This document shows, piece by piece, positions 44,325-53,530 of a DNA stretch of 64,000 bases. How positions within the stretch are numbered: position 1 is the first letter of the stretch; every line of letters begins with the position of its first letter. The stretch is from positions 1 to 64,000 of the forward strand of contig JAJYQN010000097.1 of NCBI GenBank assembly GCA_021794595.1, read 5' to 3'. A program made the translations under genes and the position numbers. The notes beneath the pieces were generated by a model that saw nothing but the letters and a program-made list of their open reading frames with translations, searched no databases and was not told where the DNA came from. Source of the DNA: Pseudomonadota bacterium (GTDB lineage Bacteria; Pseudomonadota; Gammaproteobacteria; Acidiferrobacterales; Acidiferrobacteraceae).

Positions 44325-44984
44325 ATGGAACCCGAGTTCTGGCATGAACGATGGCACGAGAACCGCATCGGTTTTCATCAAAGCGAAGTCAATCGGTTTC
44401 TGCTCCGCCATTTTGCGCGCCTTGTGTCGGCCGCAAGCGGGCCAGTCTTCGTGCCGCTCTGCGGAAAGAGCCGCGATATGGCGTGGTTGCGCGAGCAAGG
44501 CCACGAGGTCTTGGGGGTCGAGTTGAGTCCGCTCGCTATAGAGGCGTTTTACAAGGAGGCGGGGTGGGTCCCCACCCGTCAGGGCCGCGAGGAGTTTCTC
44601 GAGTATCAGGGGGGCGGGGTAACGATCCTCTTGGGGAACTATTTTCAGCTGACACCGGCTCTCGTTGGTCCCATTTCCGCGGTTTACGATCGGGCGGCGC
44701 TCATCGCCTTGCCTCCTGATACCCGCAAGGCCTATGCCGCGCATATGGCGGAGATCACGCCCGCCGGCACCCCGATGCTGCTCATTGCCCCCTTTTCCTT
44801 GAAGGATCCCCAGAGCGGTCCGCCTTTTGCGGTGTCGGGTGACGAGGTGCAGGGGCTTTTTTCGCGCCACTTCACAGTGGAGGTCCTGGAGTGCGACCGT
44901 GAGACCGCGGCCCATAACCCGAGCCTCGCGGAGCAAGGTCTTAAGTGGCGTGAGGAGACTGTTTATCTGCTGACGCGGCGCTAA
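44325..44984 (+). CDS. tpm: Thiopurine S-methyltransferase
   Basis: A 219-residue SAM-dependent methyltransferase of the bacterial TPMT type: starts FWHERWHENRIGFHQ, glycine-rich PLCGKSRDMAWL, GVELSPLAIEAFY and YDRAALIALPP. Bacterial TPMTs methylate thiopurines and can methylate selenium or tellurium compounds. AGGAG precedes the ATG. It is downstream of the inositol phosphatase gene. Confidence 0.9.
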   Translation: MEPEFWHERWHENRIGFHQSEVNRFLLRHFARLVSAASGPVFVPLCGKSRDMAWLREQGHEVLGVELSPLAIEAFYKEAGWVPTRQGREEFLEYQGGGVTILLGNYFQLTPALVGPISAVYDRAALIALPPDTRKAYAAHMAEITPAGTPMLLIAPFSLKDPQSGPPFAVSGDEVQGLFSRHFTVEVLECDRETAAHNPSLAEQGLKWREETVYLLTRR

Positions 44985-45100
44985 GGGTTTCGTGTGTCAC
45001 TAAGGCGCGATCGGACGGGGCCGGCCGGTACCGAGCAGCAGCTAAGCGGACTAGTGGGCACGCGGAGGCTGTGCCAAGATAGGCGCAGGAGGAGCTGTCC

Positions 45101-45982
45101 ATGAGTCCGCTTGAGAATATCGCTGGGGGTAGTTGGCACGGGCCGTTTTCTGACGCCGTTGCAAAGCGCGCCGTGGCCGCTCTTGAAGGCGGTCGCCTGC
45201 TCTTTTTCCCGGAGCTTGCCTTCGCTCTGCAAGCCGACGAGATGGTGTTTCTTGATCCCGCCTGCTCGGATGGACGGGCGAAGAACCTGAGCTACGATTC
45301 CCGCAGCGGCGAGTTGAAGGGTACGGCCCTGGCTCTGCCTGAACGGGAACGATTGAAGGCCATGGTGGCGCGTTTTGCACAGCATGCCCAGGCGCTCGTT
45401 GCCGGTCTGTTACCAGGCTATGTCCCGCATTTGCGTCTCGGGCGCACGAGCTACCGTCCCATCGAGGTTAAGGAGCGCCCCTCCTCGTACCGCAAAGATG
45501 ACAGCCGGCTGCATGTCGATGCCTTCCCATCGCGACCAAATGGCGGCGAGCGCATCTTGCGCGTGTTTAGTAATGTGAATCCCAACGGCCAGGCCCGGAT
45601 GTGGCGTGTCGGCGAGCCCTTCGATGCCTGTGCCGAGCGATTTTTGCCGCGGCTCTCCCCGCCGTTTCCCGGCAAAGGCAGGGTCCTTCAGGCCCTAAGA
45701 CTGACGCGTGGCTACCGTTCGTTATACGACCACTACATGTTGTCTTTACACGACAGCATGAAGGCCGATGAGACCTACCAGCGGCAGTGTCCGCAGTACG
45801 AGGTACCGTTTCCGTCGGCCACGAGCTGGATGGTTTTTACCGACCAAGTCTCGCACGCGGCGATGGCCGGTCAGTATGTCTTCGAGCAGACCTTCCATCT
45901 CCCGGTGCAGGGCCTACATGACCCGAGTACGGCCCCGTTAAAGGTACTGGAGCGTCTCCTGGCACGCGAACTCGTGGCCTAA
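45101..45982 (+). CDS. kdoO: Kdo hydroxylase family protein (Fe(II)/2-oxoglutarate oxygenase)
   Basis: A 293-residue cytosolic oxygenase that hydroxylates Kdo at C3 in LPS to 3-deoxy-D-glycero-talo-octulosonic acid derivatives. The iron ligands are His and Asp in RLHVDAFPSRP and a distal His in QVSHAAMAGQYVFEQTF. Strong GGAGGAGC site before the ATG. Such a modification stabilises the acid-labile Kdo linkage, which would suit an acidophile; that link is inference. It stands alone. Confidence 0.85.
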   Translation: MSPLENIAGGSWHGPFSDAVAKRAVAALEGGRLLFFPELAFALQADEMVFLDPACSDGRAKNLSYDSRSGELKGTALALPERERLKAMVARFAQHAQALVAGLLPGYVPHLRLGRTSYRPIEVKERPSSYRKDDSRLHVDAFPSRPNGGERILRVFSNVNPNGQARMWRVGEPFDACAERFLPRLSPPFPGKGRVLQALRLTRGYRSLYDHYMLSLHDSMKADETYQRQCPQYEVPFPSATSWMVFTDQVSHAAMAGQYVFEQTFHLPVQGLHDPSTAPLKVLERLLARELVA

Positions 45983-46011
45983 GCGGTGGGCGAGAAGGAT
46001 CCGGCCCGCGC

Positions 46012-46329
46012 CTAGAATCGCTCGATTCGCGCTTCGTACGGAAACAAGAGCAGTCGATAGAGTGCGTCCCCAAACTGGATGTGGGTAGCGCTCGGCCGTC
46101 CGATGGCGAGCGCGTTGCCACCGTGGGGGGACAGGGCGGCGATGCCGAAGCGGCGTTCGGTAATGAGACCGTTTAGGACCTCGATCAGCTCCTCTTTGGG
46201 GACCGAGCAGGTGTTGTCCACGATCCGACAGGCGCGGCCGGTATGGGTGCGGCTCTCGATAATGACGGCGTCGGGGCGTATCGACTCGGGCCCGGGGCAG
46301 GGGAGGTTGGGGTCAATATAGGTCTCCAT
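46012..46329 (-). CDS. Hypothetical protein
   Basis: A 105-residue soluble protein with two Cys near the N-terminus (NLPCPGP, TGRACRIVDNTC) and a charged C-terminal half (LYRLLLFPYEARIERF). I do not recognise the family. AGGGG precedes the ATG. It lies 45 bases beyond the NifU-domain gene in the same direction, so it may be its operon partner. Confidence 0.5.
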   Translation of the reverse strand: METYIDPNLPCPGPESIRPDAVIIESRTHTGRACRIVDNTCSVPKEELIEVLNGLITERRFGIAALSPHGGNALAIGRPSATHIQFGDALYRLLLFPYEARIERF

Positions 46330-46374
46330 GGCCCCTATTCTAGCGCGCCGCCATAGCGCTTGTCAGGCATTGCC

Positions 46375-46755
46375 TCAGAAGGTGTTGACCACGGCGCTCA
46401 CCCCGGGGACTCCGCGCACCACCTTTTCTACTACGTTGCGCAGGTCAATCACCGAATTGGGACAACCGGCGCAGGCCCCTTTCATGCGGACGCGCACCAC
46501 CGAGCCTTGGATGTCGACCAGTTCGATATCGCCTCCGTCGCGCTGCAGGATGCGACGCACATCTTCGACCGCGTCTTGGACGGCGCGGGCGTCGGGAGGC
46601 TCGTGGCTCACGATCGGTTGAGCGGCTTCGGCCCGTGTCGCCATGGCCTGGGCCCGAGCGATACGGTAGGCGCCATCCGGATCGTGGGTCTCGAGCGCGT
46701 CAAGCTCCTCTTCCGTATAAAAGCGGATCGCTTGGGTGTGTCCTGTCTCGCTCAT
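46375..46755 (-). CDS. NifU C-terminal domain (Nfu-like) iron-sulfur protein
   Basis: A 126-residue protein whose C-terminal half is the NifU/Nfu domain: LQRDGGDIELVDIQGSVVRV and GACAGCPNSVIDLRNVVEKVV, with the cluster-binding CxxC. Such proteins deliver 4Fe-4S clusters. The N-terminal 55 residues are acidic and lack a known domain. The ATG at 46755 (MSETGHTQAIRF) is preferred to an upstream in-frame start at 46791. Confidence 0.88.
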   Translation of the reverse strand: MSETGHTQAIRFYTEEELDALETHDPDGAYRIARAQAMATRAEAAQPIVSHEPPDARAVQDAVEDVRRILQRDGGDIELVDIQGSVVRVRMKGACAGCPNSVIDLRNVVEKVVRGVPGVSAVVNTF

Positions 46756-46826
46756 GGGTGATTCCTCGTAGACCGCGCTGACATCGCCCATTCTACCTCA
46801 TATCTTCCGCCTTTTTGGTCGACTGA

Positions 46827-46855
46827 TTGACGCGAGAGACGGGCTCCTCTAGGGT
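46827..46855 (+). promoter_or_regulatory. Promoter of the small membrane-protein gene (twin A)
   Basis: TTGACG (46827-46832) and TAGGGT (46850-46855), 17 bases apart. The full block GACTGATTGAC through GGGCTCCT is repeated at 47032-47067 upstream of the acyl carrier protein gene. Confidence 0.6.
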
Positions 46856-46884
46856 GAGAATCGCTCAATGCAGAGGGAACTGCT

Positions 46885-47031
46885 ATGTTATGGACGATCT
46901 TCGTTATCCTGCTTGTGTTGTGGATTATTGGTATCGTGAGCGCCCGTACATTAGGCGGCTTCATTCATATTTTGCTCGTCATAGCCTTGGTTCTGCTGGT
47001 CGTAAATTTGGTCCAGGGACATGCCCTCTGA
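46885..47031 (+). CDS. Small membrane protein (lmo0937-type, 48 residues)
   Basis: A 48-residue protein made almost entirely of two hydrophobic segments: WTIFVILLVLWIIGIVSA and FIHILLVIALVLLVVNLV, joined by RTLGG. This is the pattern of the lmo0937 family of small inner-membrane proteins of unknown function, often stress-induced. An AGAGGG site lies 8 bases upstream. Too short for most gene finders; promoter and RBS make it credible. Confidence 0.82.
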   Translation: MLWTIFVILLVLWIIGIVSARTLGGFIHILLVIALVLLVVNLVQGHAL

Positions 47032-47037
47032 GACTGA

Positions 47038-47067
47038 TTGACAGGGGAGGGAGGGGCTCCTTAGAGT
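47038..47067 (+). promoter_or_regulatory. Promoter of the acyl carrier protein gene (twin B)
   Basis: TTGACA (47038-47043) and TAGAGT (47062-47067), 18 bases apart. It closely resembles the twin at 46827-46855 over about 38 bases. Start near 47074. Confidence 0.6.
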
Positions 47068-47073
47068 GGCGGC

Positions 47074-47093
47074 CCAGGCCAAGGGAGGCCTGG
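47074..47093 (+). repeat. Leader hairpin of the acyl carrier protein mRNA
   Basis: CCAGGCC and GGCCTGG form a 7-bp stem with a 6-base loop, at or next to the predicted transcript start. It may stabilise the message. Confidence 0.5.
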
Positions 47094-47160
47094 AACGGGG
47101 CTCGGGGCGGCTTCTCCCAAGGAGGCGTTCTGACGGCAGGATATTGTAAGGAGCGGTGTT

Positions 47161-47424
47161 ATGACGGATGTTAGCGATGTGCGCAAGGATGTGTTGTCGA
47201 TAGTCCAGACCTACGGGAAGCTCAAGGGCCCGGTTGCGGCCGACCGAGACCTGTATTCGGAACTCGGGGTGGAATCCGTGAATGCCATAAGTATTCTTTT
47301 GGCCCTCGAGACCCGTTTTCATACCGCCATAGACGATGCCCGCTTCATAGAGGCCAGGACCTTAAATGGGCTTGTTGACCTTGTCACTGCGGAAGAGTCC
47401 CAGCAGGGCTCGCGCGTGGCCTGA
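47161..47424 (+). CDS. Orphan acyl carrier protein
   Basis: An 87-residue acidic helical protein of acyl/peptidyl carrier type with the phosphopantetheine Ser in ELGVESVNAI (in place of the usual DSL). It lies outside a fatty-acid cluster and has no ketosynthase or ligase nearby. It could serve specialised acyl or aminoacyl carriage. AAGGAG precedes the ATG. A GC hairpin (GGCCCC and GGGGCC, 47432-47460) followed by ATTTT lies after its stop and may terminate it. Confidence 0.85.
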   Translation: MTDVSDVRKDVLSIVQTYGKLKGPVAADRDLYSELGVESVNAISILLALETRFHTAIDDARFIEARTLNGLVDLVTAEESQQGSRVA

Positions 47425-47570
47425 GGGCGTGGCCCCTGGGTGTGCGGGACTGGGGCCATTTTCCCCCTTCTGAGTTGACTTTGGCGATTTTCCCTCTAAG
47501 GTCAAGGAAAGGCTTTTGGGAACAAGGCGTTGATTCCTGACCTTAATCTCCACCGATAGAAGGGGTGAGA

Positions 47571-48821
47571 GTGAGTGCGACTACCGCAGTAATGACGGCG
47601 CGCAGCGCTGGCCGAGTTCTTGTGGTCGATGATTCGGCTGTGATCCGTCAGGCAATCAGTAAGATGTTGAAGGTCGACTTCGACGTGGCGGTCGCGAACG
47701 ATGGTGAGGCCGGTTGGGAGGCGTTGGTCCAAGCCCCCGATATCGGGGTTTTGATTACCGACATTGAAATGCCCCGCCTGGACGGCTACGCCTTTATTTG
47801 TCGGGTGCGAGCCAGTGATGATCCGCGTATTCGTGATCTGCCCATTATTGTTATCACCGGGGCGGATGACGACGAGACCAAGACCCGGGCTTTTGCCTGC
47901 GGGGCTACCGATTTTATTACCAAACCGTTGAATTTGGGGCAGTTGCAGGCCTGTACGCAGGCCTATATGCGCTTTGAGCAACCGTTGTCGGAGAGCGAAA
48001 GCCACGAGGACGGTTTGCTGGGGCGGCGGGCCTTCTGTGAACAGGGCGAGACGCTCTGGCGCGGCGCCGGGGCGCAGGCGCCGCTTACGCTCTTGGCGCT
48101 GGCTATCGACAATGTCCGAGTCTTGTACCGCGAGTATGGCGATGAAAAGATGGAGGTGTTCGTAAAGCACACCATTGCCGTGATTCGGTCGGAGGTCCCG
48201 AACCCAGGCGCCTGTTTGGCGCGTCTGGGTGGCGCGGAGTTCGGGATATTGGTCACCGGCATGCGGAAGGCGCAAGGGTTGGCCCTAGGCCAGCATCTGG
48301 TCACGGCCTTGGCCGCCCGCCCGGTCCTCGGTGGGAAGGCCTTGACCTTAAGTATCGGGGTCGCGTCTTCGGAGGATGGGGTCGAGGATTTTACGGCGCT
48401 TCGGCAGATGGCCGAGGAGCGTTTGAAGCGGGCTGTGGCGATGGGCGGCAACCGGGCCAGCGCCTCGGCTCTCAGCGACACTTTGGGCGGCGCCGAGGAG
48501 TTGGTTTTGGATGGCGTTCCCACCGCTCTCGATCAGGACGGCGGGGGAGAGCCGCTGCTTGAGCCCGAATTCGTAGCCGAGTCCGCGCCGGCGCTTGATT
48601 TTCTGGCTGAGGATGTCCGCACTGCGGGGGAGCCGAGCCTTATCGGTTTGGACCGCGTGCTGTGGTCTTTGGATCGCGACCAAACCCGGGCGCTTATCCC
48701 CCACCTCGATCGCATCACGGCCGATGTCCTGGTCTTGCTTGAGTTCTTGGACCGTGAGCGAGAGTTGGGTCTTGGGAGCGCCATCGACACCTTGCGTCGT
48801 TCGCTACAGGGGCGTAGCTAG
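47571..48821 (+). CDS. Response regulator with a degenerate GGDEF domain
   Basis: About 416 residues from GTG (AAGGGG upstream; ATG at 47592 is an alternative). An N-terminal receiver domain (VLVVDDSAVIR, phosphorylatable Asp in LITDIEMPRLDG, Lys in ITKPLN), then a GGDEF-like domain whose signature is RLGGAEFGIL. The third position is Ala instead of Asp/Glu, so diguanylate cyclase activity is doubtful. The last 120 residues are helical with DRITADVLVLLEFLDRERE. No adjacent kinase. A TTGACT/TAAGGT pair 16 bases apart near 47474 may be its promoter. Confidence 0.85.
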   Translation: MSATTAVMTARSAGRVLVVDDSAVIRQAISKMLKVDFDVAVANDGEAGWEALVQAPDIGVLITDIEMPRLDGYAFICRVRASDDPRIRDLPIIVITGADDDETKTRAFACGATDFITKPLNLGQLQACTQAYMRFEQPLSESESHEDGLLGRRAFCEQGETLWRGAGAQAPLTLLALAIDNVRVLYREYGDEKMEVFVKHTIAVIRSEVPNPGACLARLGGAEFGILVTGMRKAQGLALGQHLVTALAARPVLGGKALTLSIGVASSEDGVEDFTALRQMAEERLKRAVAMGGNRASASALSDTLGGAEELVLDGVPTALDQDGGGEPLLEPEFVAESAPALDFLAEDVRTAGEPSLIGLDRVLWSLDRDQTRALIPHLDRITADVLVLLEFLDRERELGLGSAIDTLRRSLQGRS

Positions 48822-48848
48822 GGAATCCTTCGCCCTCCCGGGCCGGTC

Positions 48849-49913
48849 TTATATCCGCGCCCGATCATAGGGGAGTGGCCAATCCGCTTGGGCATGCAGG
48901 GCCTTGGCGGCGCGCTGCGGCCAATAGGGGTCGCGGAGCAGTTCACGCGCCAGAAACACGCAGTCGGCAAGCCCGGTCGCCACGATATGCTCGGCCTGCA
49001 TGGGGTCGGTAATGAGCCCAACGGCTCCGGTCGGGATATCGACCTCCTGGCGAATGCGGGTCGCAAAAGGTGTTTGAAAACCGGGGCCGGCAGGGATCTT
49101 GGCATCCGGTATCAGTCCGCCGCTCGAACAGTCTACGAGATCCACCCCCCGCTCTTTGAGGGCGCGCGCCAAGGTGACCGATTGCTCGATGTCCCATCCA
49201 CCCTCGGCCCAGTCGGTCGCCGATATTCGTACAAAGAGCGGGAAGGCCTCCGGCCAGACCTCGCGAACGGCCTCGGTGACGGCGAGCGGGAGCCGGACCC
49301 GGTTTGCATACGAGCCGCCATAGAGGTCGGTGCGCTGGTTACTCAAGGGCGACAAGAACTCGTGCAGCAGATAGCCATGGGCCATGTGGATCTCCAGTAC
49401 CTCGAATCCCGCCTCCAAGGCTCGCTGGGCGGCGTTGCGGAAGGTCGCGACCAGGTCTGGCAATTCTTCGGCGGCATAGGGTTTGGGGCGGGGTGATTTC
49501 GGACCGAACGGGAGCGCGCTCGGGCCCCGCACCTCCCAGCCGCCCTGGGAGGGCGATAATGGGTTCCCCCCAAGCCAAGGAGCCTCTAGCGAGGCCTTGC
49601 GGCCGGCATGGGCGATCTGGATGGCCGGGACCGCCCCCTGGGATTTGATAAATTGGGTGATGGGCATGAAGGCCGTCGCGTGGTCTTCATGCCAGAGGCC
49701 CATATCGCCCGGGCTTATACGGCCATCGGCCGTGACCGCGCTCGCCTCCACCATAACAAGCCCGGCCCCGCCTACGGCCCGACTCCCGAGGTGGACAAGG
49801 TGCCACGCGGTGGGAAAGCCGTCGACGCTCGAGTACTGGCACATCGGAGAGACGAAGACGCGATTGCGAAACGTTAGGGAACGTAAGGTCCAGGGTGAGA
49901 ATAATAGGCTCAC
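48849..49913 (-). CDS. NADH:flavin oxidoreductase (old yellow enzyme, YqjM/NamA-like)
   Basis: A 354-residue FMN enzyme that reduces activated C=C bonds with NAD(P)H. Motifs: NRVFVSPMCQYSS with the YqjM-type Cys, QIAHAGRKA, the active-site IHMAHGYLLHEFLSPLSNQR, and C-terminal FMN phosphate loop. Substrate unknown; likely detoxification. It follows epmA by 30 bases in the same direction. Confidence 0.93.
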   Translation of the reverse strand: MSLLFSPWTLRSLTFRNRVFVSPMCQYSSVDGFPTAWHLVHLGSRAVGGAGLVMVEASAVTADGRISPGDMGLWHEDHATAFMPITQFIKSQGAVPAIQIAHAGRKASLEAPWLGGNPLSPSQGGWEVRGPSALPFGPKSPRPKPYAAEELPDLVATFRNAAQRALEAGFEVLEIHMAHGYLLHEFLSPLSNQRTDLYGGSYANRVRLPLAVTEAVREVWPEAFPLFVRISATDWAEGGWDIEQSVTLARALKERGVDLVDCSSGGLIPDAKIPAGPGFQTPFATRIRQEVDIPTGAVGLITDPMQAEHIVATGLADCVFLARELLRDPYWPQRAAKALHAQADWPLPYDRARI

Positions 49914-49943
49914 AAGCAGTCCTCAAGAGTGGGCAATAAAGGG

Positions 49944-50909
49944 TCAGGCGCGATCGATGGCAAAGGCCAGGGTCTCTTTGATATGCGCAGCCCCGACCGC
50001 CAGCATAACAAGCCTGTCAAATCCGACCGCGACCCCGGCGCAATCTGGCAGGGGGCGCCAGCCGAGCGCTGCCAGCAGCCGCTCGTCCGCCGGGACTGCG
50101 CAGAGGCCCCGTTCGTGGCGCCTACGGGCCTCTTCTTCGAATCGATCCGCATATTGCCTAGGATTGGCCGCCTCATAGAACCCGTTGGCAAGTTCGAGGG
50201 CGCCGCAGTAGACTTCGAAGCGATCCGCGAGGCCGTCTGCGCGAACGCGGGCGAGCGCCGCTTGGCTCGCGGGATAATCGGTAACCACGGTCAAGTGATG
50301 ATCGGGAAACCGCGGCGCCACCGCTTGACTCATAAGCAGATCAAGTATGTCGTCGCGCGCGTCGAGGGTTAAGTGCTTGGCCGAAGGAACGAAAGTATAG
50401 GCGCTCTGGCGCAGTTCGTCGGTCCGATCTTTGAGCGGGTCGACCCCGATCGTATCCTTAAAGGCGGCGCTAAAGCTCAGGGTGCGTGGGGTGTTTTTAA
50501 GGTGCGGCAGGAGCTCGGCTATCAAGGCGCAGACCTCCTCGCGCAGGCGTTTATCATCGTATCCGAGCGCGTACCACTCGATGATCGTAAACTCCGGGTT
50601 GTGACGGGAGCCTGCCTCGCCTTGGCGAAAGGCCTTGGCGATTTGAAAGATCGAGCCGCTGCCGGCGATCAAGAGCCGCTTCATGGCGTACTCGGGAGAG
50701 GTTTGCAGGTACATTTGTCCGTGGATCGGATCCTCGATCATAAATTGCGCGAGCTGGGCGTCGGCGGCACCCGCGTGCGCCAGTATCGGCGTCTCGACTT
50801 CAAGAAAGTCGCGCTCAGCGAAAAATCCCCGCACCCGCGCAAGCAGTGCGGCTCGCAGACGTAGCGTGGCAAGCGGCGCGGTGGGCTGCCAATCGTTCTC
50901 GTGGCCCAA
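49944..50909 (-). CDS. epmA: Elongation factor P beta-lysine ligase EpmA
   Basis: Paralogue of the lysyl-tRNA synthetase catalytic core that attaches (R)-beta-lysine to EF-P Lys34. About 321 residues, class II motifs PEYAMKRLL, FQIAKAFRQGEAGSRHNPEFTIIEWY and the last motif GVAVGFDRLVML. The TTG at 50909 with AAGGCT upstream gives MGHENDWQPTAPL, matching the EpmA start; a longer frame to 51050 overlaps efp. It begins 13 bases after the efp stop. Confidence 0.93.
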   Translation of the reverse strand: MGHENDWQPTAPLATLRLRAALLARVRGFFAERDFLEVETPILAHAGAADAQLAQFMIEDPIHGQMYLQTSPEYAMKRLLIAGSGSIFQIAKAFRQGEAGSRHNPEFTIIEWYALGYDDKRLREEVCALIAELLPHLKNTPRTLSFSAAFKDTIGVDPLKDRTDELRQSAYTFVPSAKHLTLDARDDILDLLMSQAVAPRFPDHHLTVVTDYPASQAALARVRADGLADRFEVYCGALELANGFYEAANPRQYADRFEEEARRRHERGLCAVPADERLLAALGWRPLPDCAGVAVGFDRLVMLAVGAAHIKETLAFAIDRA

Positions 50910-50922
50910 GACTGAGCCTTTT

Positions 50923-51492
50923 TTATTCCTTGGCCCGGGCGATATATTCCCCGGTCTGAGTATTGACCTTGAGGCTATCGCCGATATTGATGAAGAGCGG
51001 TACGCGCACGACCGCGCCGGTCTCGAGGGTCGCGGGTTTTCCGCCACCACCGCTCGTGTCGCCGCGCACGCCGGGGTCGGTGTCGGTCACCTTCAGGATC
51101 ACATGGTTCGGCGGCTCGACGCTTAACGGCACTCCGTTCCAGAGCGTCACGAGGCAGATGGCCTGCTCCTTCATCCATTTCGCGGCATCGCCCACGGCGG
51201 TCTTGTCGGCTGCCAGTTGCTCAAAGGTCTCCGGCGACATGAAGTACCAGAACTCCCCATCGTTGTAGAGGTACTGCATCTCGGCGTCGACCACATCAGC
51301 GCCCGGGACGGTGTCGCCCGACTTGAAGGTCCGTTCTACCATCCGCCCGGTCTTCAAGTTGCGAATCTTGACGCGGTTGAAGGCCTGTCCCTTGCCTGGC
51401 TTTACGAACTCGTTTTCGATAATGGCGCAGGGGTCGGCGTCAAGCATGATCTTGAGGCCGTTCTTAAATTCATTCGTGCTGTAGGTCGTCAT
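50923..51492 (-). CDS. efp: Translation elongation factor P
   Basis: Relieves ribosome stalling at polyproline. 189 residues in three beta-barrel domains. The modified lysine lies in [14 protein letters not shown], the form used by the EpmA/EpmB beta-lysine pathway, both of whose genes flank it here. epmB is divergent 74 bases away. ATG at 51492. Confidence 0.98.
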   Translation of the reverse strand: MTTYSTNEFKNGLKIMLDADPCAIIENEFVKPGKGQAFNRVKIRNLKTGRMVERTFKSGDTVPGADVVDAEMQYLYNDGEFWYFMSPETFEQLAADKTAVGDAAKWMKEQAICLVTLWNGVPLSVEPPNHVILKVTDTDPGVRGDTSGGGGKPATLETGAVVRVPLFINIGDSLKVNTQTGEYIARAKE

Positions 51493-51566
51493 GACGATCT
51501 CGTAGTGGATGTGGGCCGGTCTGTGTCTCTTGCCTTTTATCGGTCGAACACGGACAGTGCGCGTAT

Positions 51567-52601
51567 ATGATACCTGGAACTTCCGTTATACGTCAGGCGA
51601 CCTGGCGGGCCGAGCTCGCGGCCGCCATTAGTGCACCCGAGGAACTCCTCAAGGCTTTGGCCCTGCCCGCTGGCCTGCTGCCCGAGGCCAGAAGGGCCCA
51701 TGCGCTCTTTCCGGTGCGCGTGCCCTGGCCCTATCTCCAGCGTATGACCCCGGGCGACCCGTCCGATCCGCTGTTGCGTCAAGTCCTCCCGCTCGGTATC
51801 GAGGAGGCGATCGTGCCCGGGTTTGGGACCGATCCCGTGGGAGACTTGGCCGCCCATGTGGCTACGGGTGTCTTGCATAAATACGAGGGGCGGGTCCTGC
51901 TCACGGCCACCGGGGCGTGCGCGATTCATTGTCGCTACTGTTTCCGGCGCCATTTTCCCTATGCCGAGGCCAATGCCGCCCGGAATCATTGGCGCGCCGC
52001 CTTAGCTCACGTGGCTCAGGACCAGTCTTTAAGTGAGGTGATTCTAAGCGGCGGCGACCCGCTCACGCTCGGTGACGAGAAATTGGCGGAATTTGTCCAC
52101 GTGCTCAAGGACTTGCCGCACATCAAGCGGCTGCGTTTCCATACTCGGGTGCCGGTGGTGGTGCCGAGTCGCGTCACCCCGGAACTCCTGGCCTTGCTGC
52201 AATCGTCGCCGGTCCCGGTGGCCATGGTCTTGCACATCAATCACGCCCAGGAGATAGACGAAGCGGTGCAAGAGGCCTGCGCCCGGTTGGCGGCTGCGCG
52301 TGTCATCTTGTTAAATCAGGCCGTGCTGTTGGCCGGGGTGAACGATGACTCGGAGTCCTTGGTCACACTCAGTGAGCAGCTTTTTGCATCCGGCATCCTC
52401 CCCTACTATCTTCACATACTCGATCGTGTCCAAGGGGCCGCCCATTTCGCGGTCGACGAAGACCGAGCCGTGCGCCTAGTCGAGGTCTTGCGCGCGCGCC
52501 TCCCAGGCTACCTCGTACCGCGCTTGGTGCGCGAGGAGATCGCGGCACCGGCCAAGGTGCCGCTCGCTGTCAAGGTTGGCGGGATCGGGCGTTGCGGTTA
52601 A
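51567..52601 (+). CDS. epmB: EF-P beta-lysylation protein EpmB (lysine 2,3-aminomutase-like radical SAM)
   Basis: Converts (S)-alpha-lysine to (R)-beta-lysine for EF-P. The 344-residue protein has the radical SAM motif [24 protein letters not shown]-lysine region near the C-terminus, and the short form typical of EpmB rather than catabolic KamA. It is divergent from efp. Confidence 0.95.
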   Translation: MIPGTSVIRQATWRAELAAAISAPEELLKALALPAGLLPEARRAHALFPVRVPWPYLQRMTPGDPSDPLLRQVLPLGIEEAIVPGFGTDPVGDLAAHVATGVLHKYEGRVLLTATGACAIHCRYCFRRHFPYAEANAARNHWRAALAHVAQDQSLSEVILSGGDPLTLGDEKLAEFVHVLKDLPHIKRLRFHTRVPVVVPSRVTPELLALLQSSPVPVAMVLHINHAQEIDEAVQEACARLAAARVILLNQAVLLAGVNDDSESLVTLSEQLFASGILPYYLHILDRVQGAAHFAVDEDRAVRLVEVLRARLPGYLVPRLVREEIAAPAKVPLAVKVGGIGRCG

Positions 52602-52627
52602 AGTAGTCGGTTCTTGGAGAGACGCGC

Positions 52628-53512
52628 GTGACGATCGGCGACATCAATTTGTGGAATCCCGGGCTTCTTGGCCTCAGCGTGGGTTTGGCGCTTGTGACCG
52701 CGTTCTTCCTTGGCATGGTGCATGGCATCACACCGGATGAGCATACCTGGCCTATCACCTTTAATTACGCCATCGGTTCCTATTCCATACGCGGGGGCCT
52801 CAAAGCCGGCCTTTTGTTTTCCTTGACCTTCACCTTACAGCGGGCGATCGCGAGCGAGTTGGCCTATTTCGCGATGGCGGAATTTTTGAAAGGAGTGGGC
52901 TGGAACTTCGCGGTCTATGTCGTGGTCGGTTCGGTCATGCTCGGTTCCGGCCTCTATATCTTGCGCCGTGGCCGCATCCCTCATCTCTTTCATAGCCACG
53001 CCGTGGACCATGAGGTCGCCCCCGCGGAGCCCGGCGCCTTGCCGACTTATATGCCGCTCGTCCATGGGTTTATTGCCGGTTGGGGGACCGGGGCCTTTGC
53101 GCTGATCGTGTACACCGTTTTGGCGCCGGCCATGCATAGCCCGTATCTCGCCTTTTTGCCGGGTTTGTTGTTCGGCTTTGGCACCATGATCATGCAAATG
53201 CTGCTCGGTTCTTTGTTCGGAGCCTGGATGGCGCGGCGCCGGCTCGACGACCGCGCCCGGATTTATGTGGCGCGCAAAATGGCGGGCCGGACCCTGACCG
53301 GGGGAGGGATCTCCTTTGTCGTGGCCGGCATTATCGGTTTTATCGACCCGAGTCTTGTGACCGGCTCGATACCCACGGACGTTCCTATTCATAACCTCGG
53401 CCATTTGGGCGTCGGTTTTTTCCTGGTCCTGATCCTTCTCGTCCCGATCGCCGGCTATTCCTTTTGGAAGTCCCTGCGCGAGGCGCGGGGACTCTTCCCG
53501 CTCGTTCCCTGA
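52628..53512 (+). CDS. Multi-pass membrane protein, possibly NicO/UreH-like metal transporter
   Basis: A 294-residue protein with about six or seven hydrophobic segments. The first has GMVHGITPDEHTWP, reminiscent of the HxxxxDH metal motif in nickel/cobalt permeases; a His-rich stretch FHSHAVDHE follows after the third segment. The motif is not identical, so transport of Ni or Co is only a suggestion. It starts at GTG 26 bases after epmB, likely cotranscribed. Confidence 0.6.
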   Translation: MTIGDINLWNPGLLGLSVGLALVTAFFLGMVHGITPDEHTWPITFNYAIGSYSIRGGLKAGLLFSLTFTLQRAIASELAYFAMAEFLKGVGWNFAVYVVVGSVMLGSGLYILRRGRIPHLFHSHAVDHEVAPAEPGALPTYMPLVHGFIAGWGTGAFALIVYTVLAPAMHSPYLAFLPGLLFGFGTMIMQMLLGSLFGAWMARRRLDDRARIYVARKMAGRTLTGGGISFVVAGIIGFIDPSLVTGSIPTDVPIHNLGHLGVGFFLVLILLVPIAGYSFWKSLREARGLFPLVP

Positions 53513-53530
53513 GCCGGATTGGCCCGAGTC

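Noticed and set aside
42734-44368. 544-codon minus-strand open frame across fumC and the inositol phosphatase gene
   Set aside because: It is a shadow of both genes in another frame; arginine/histidine-rich with no domain.
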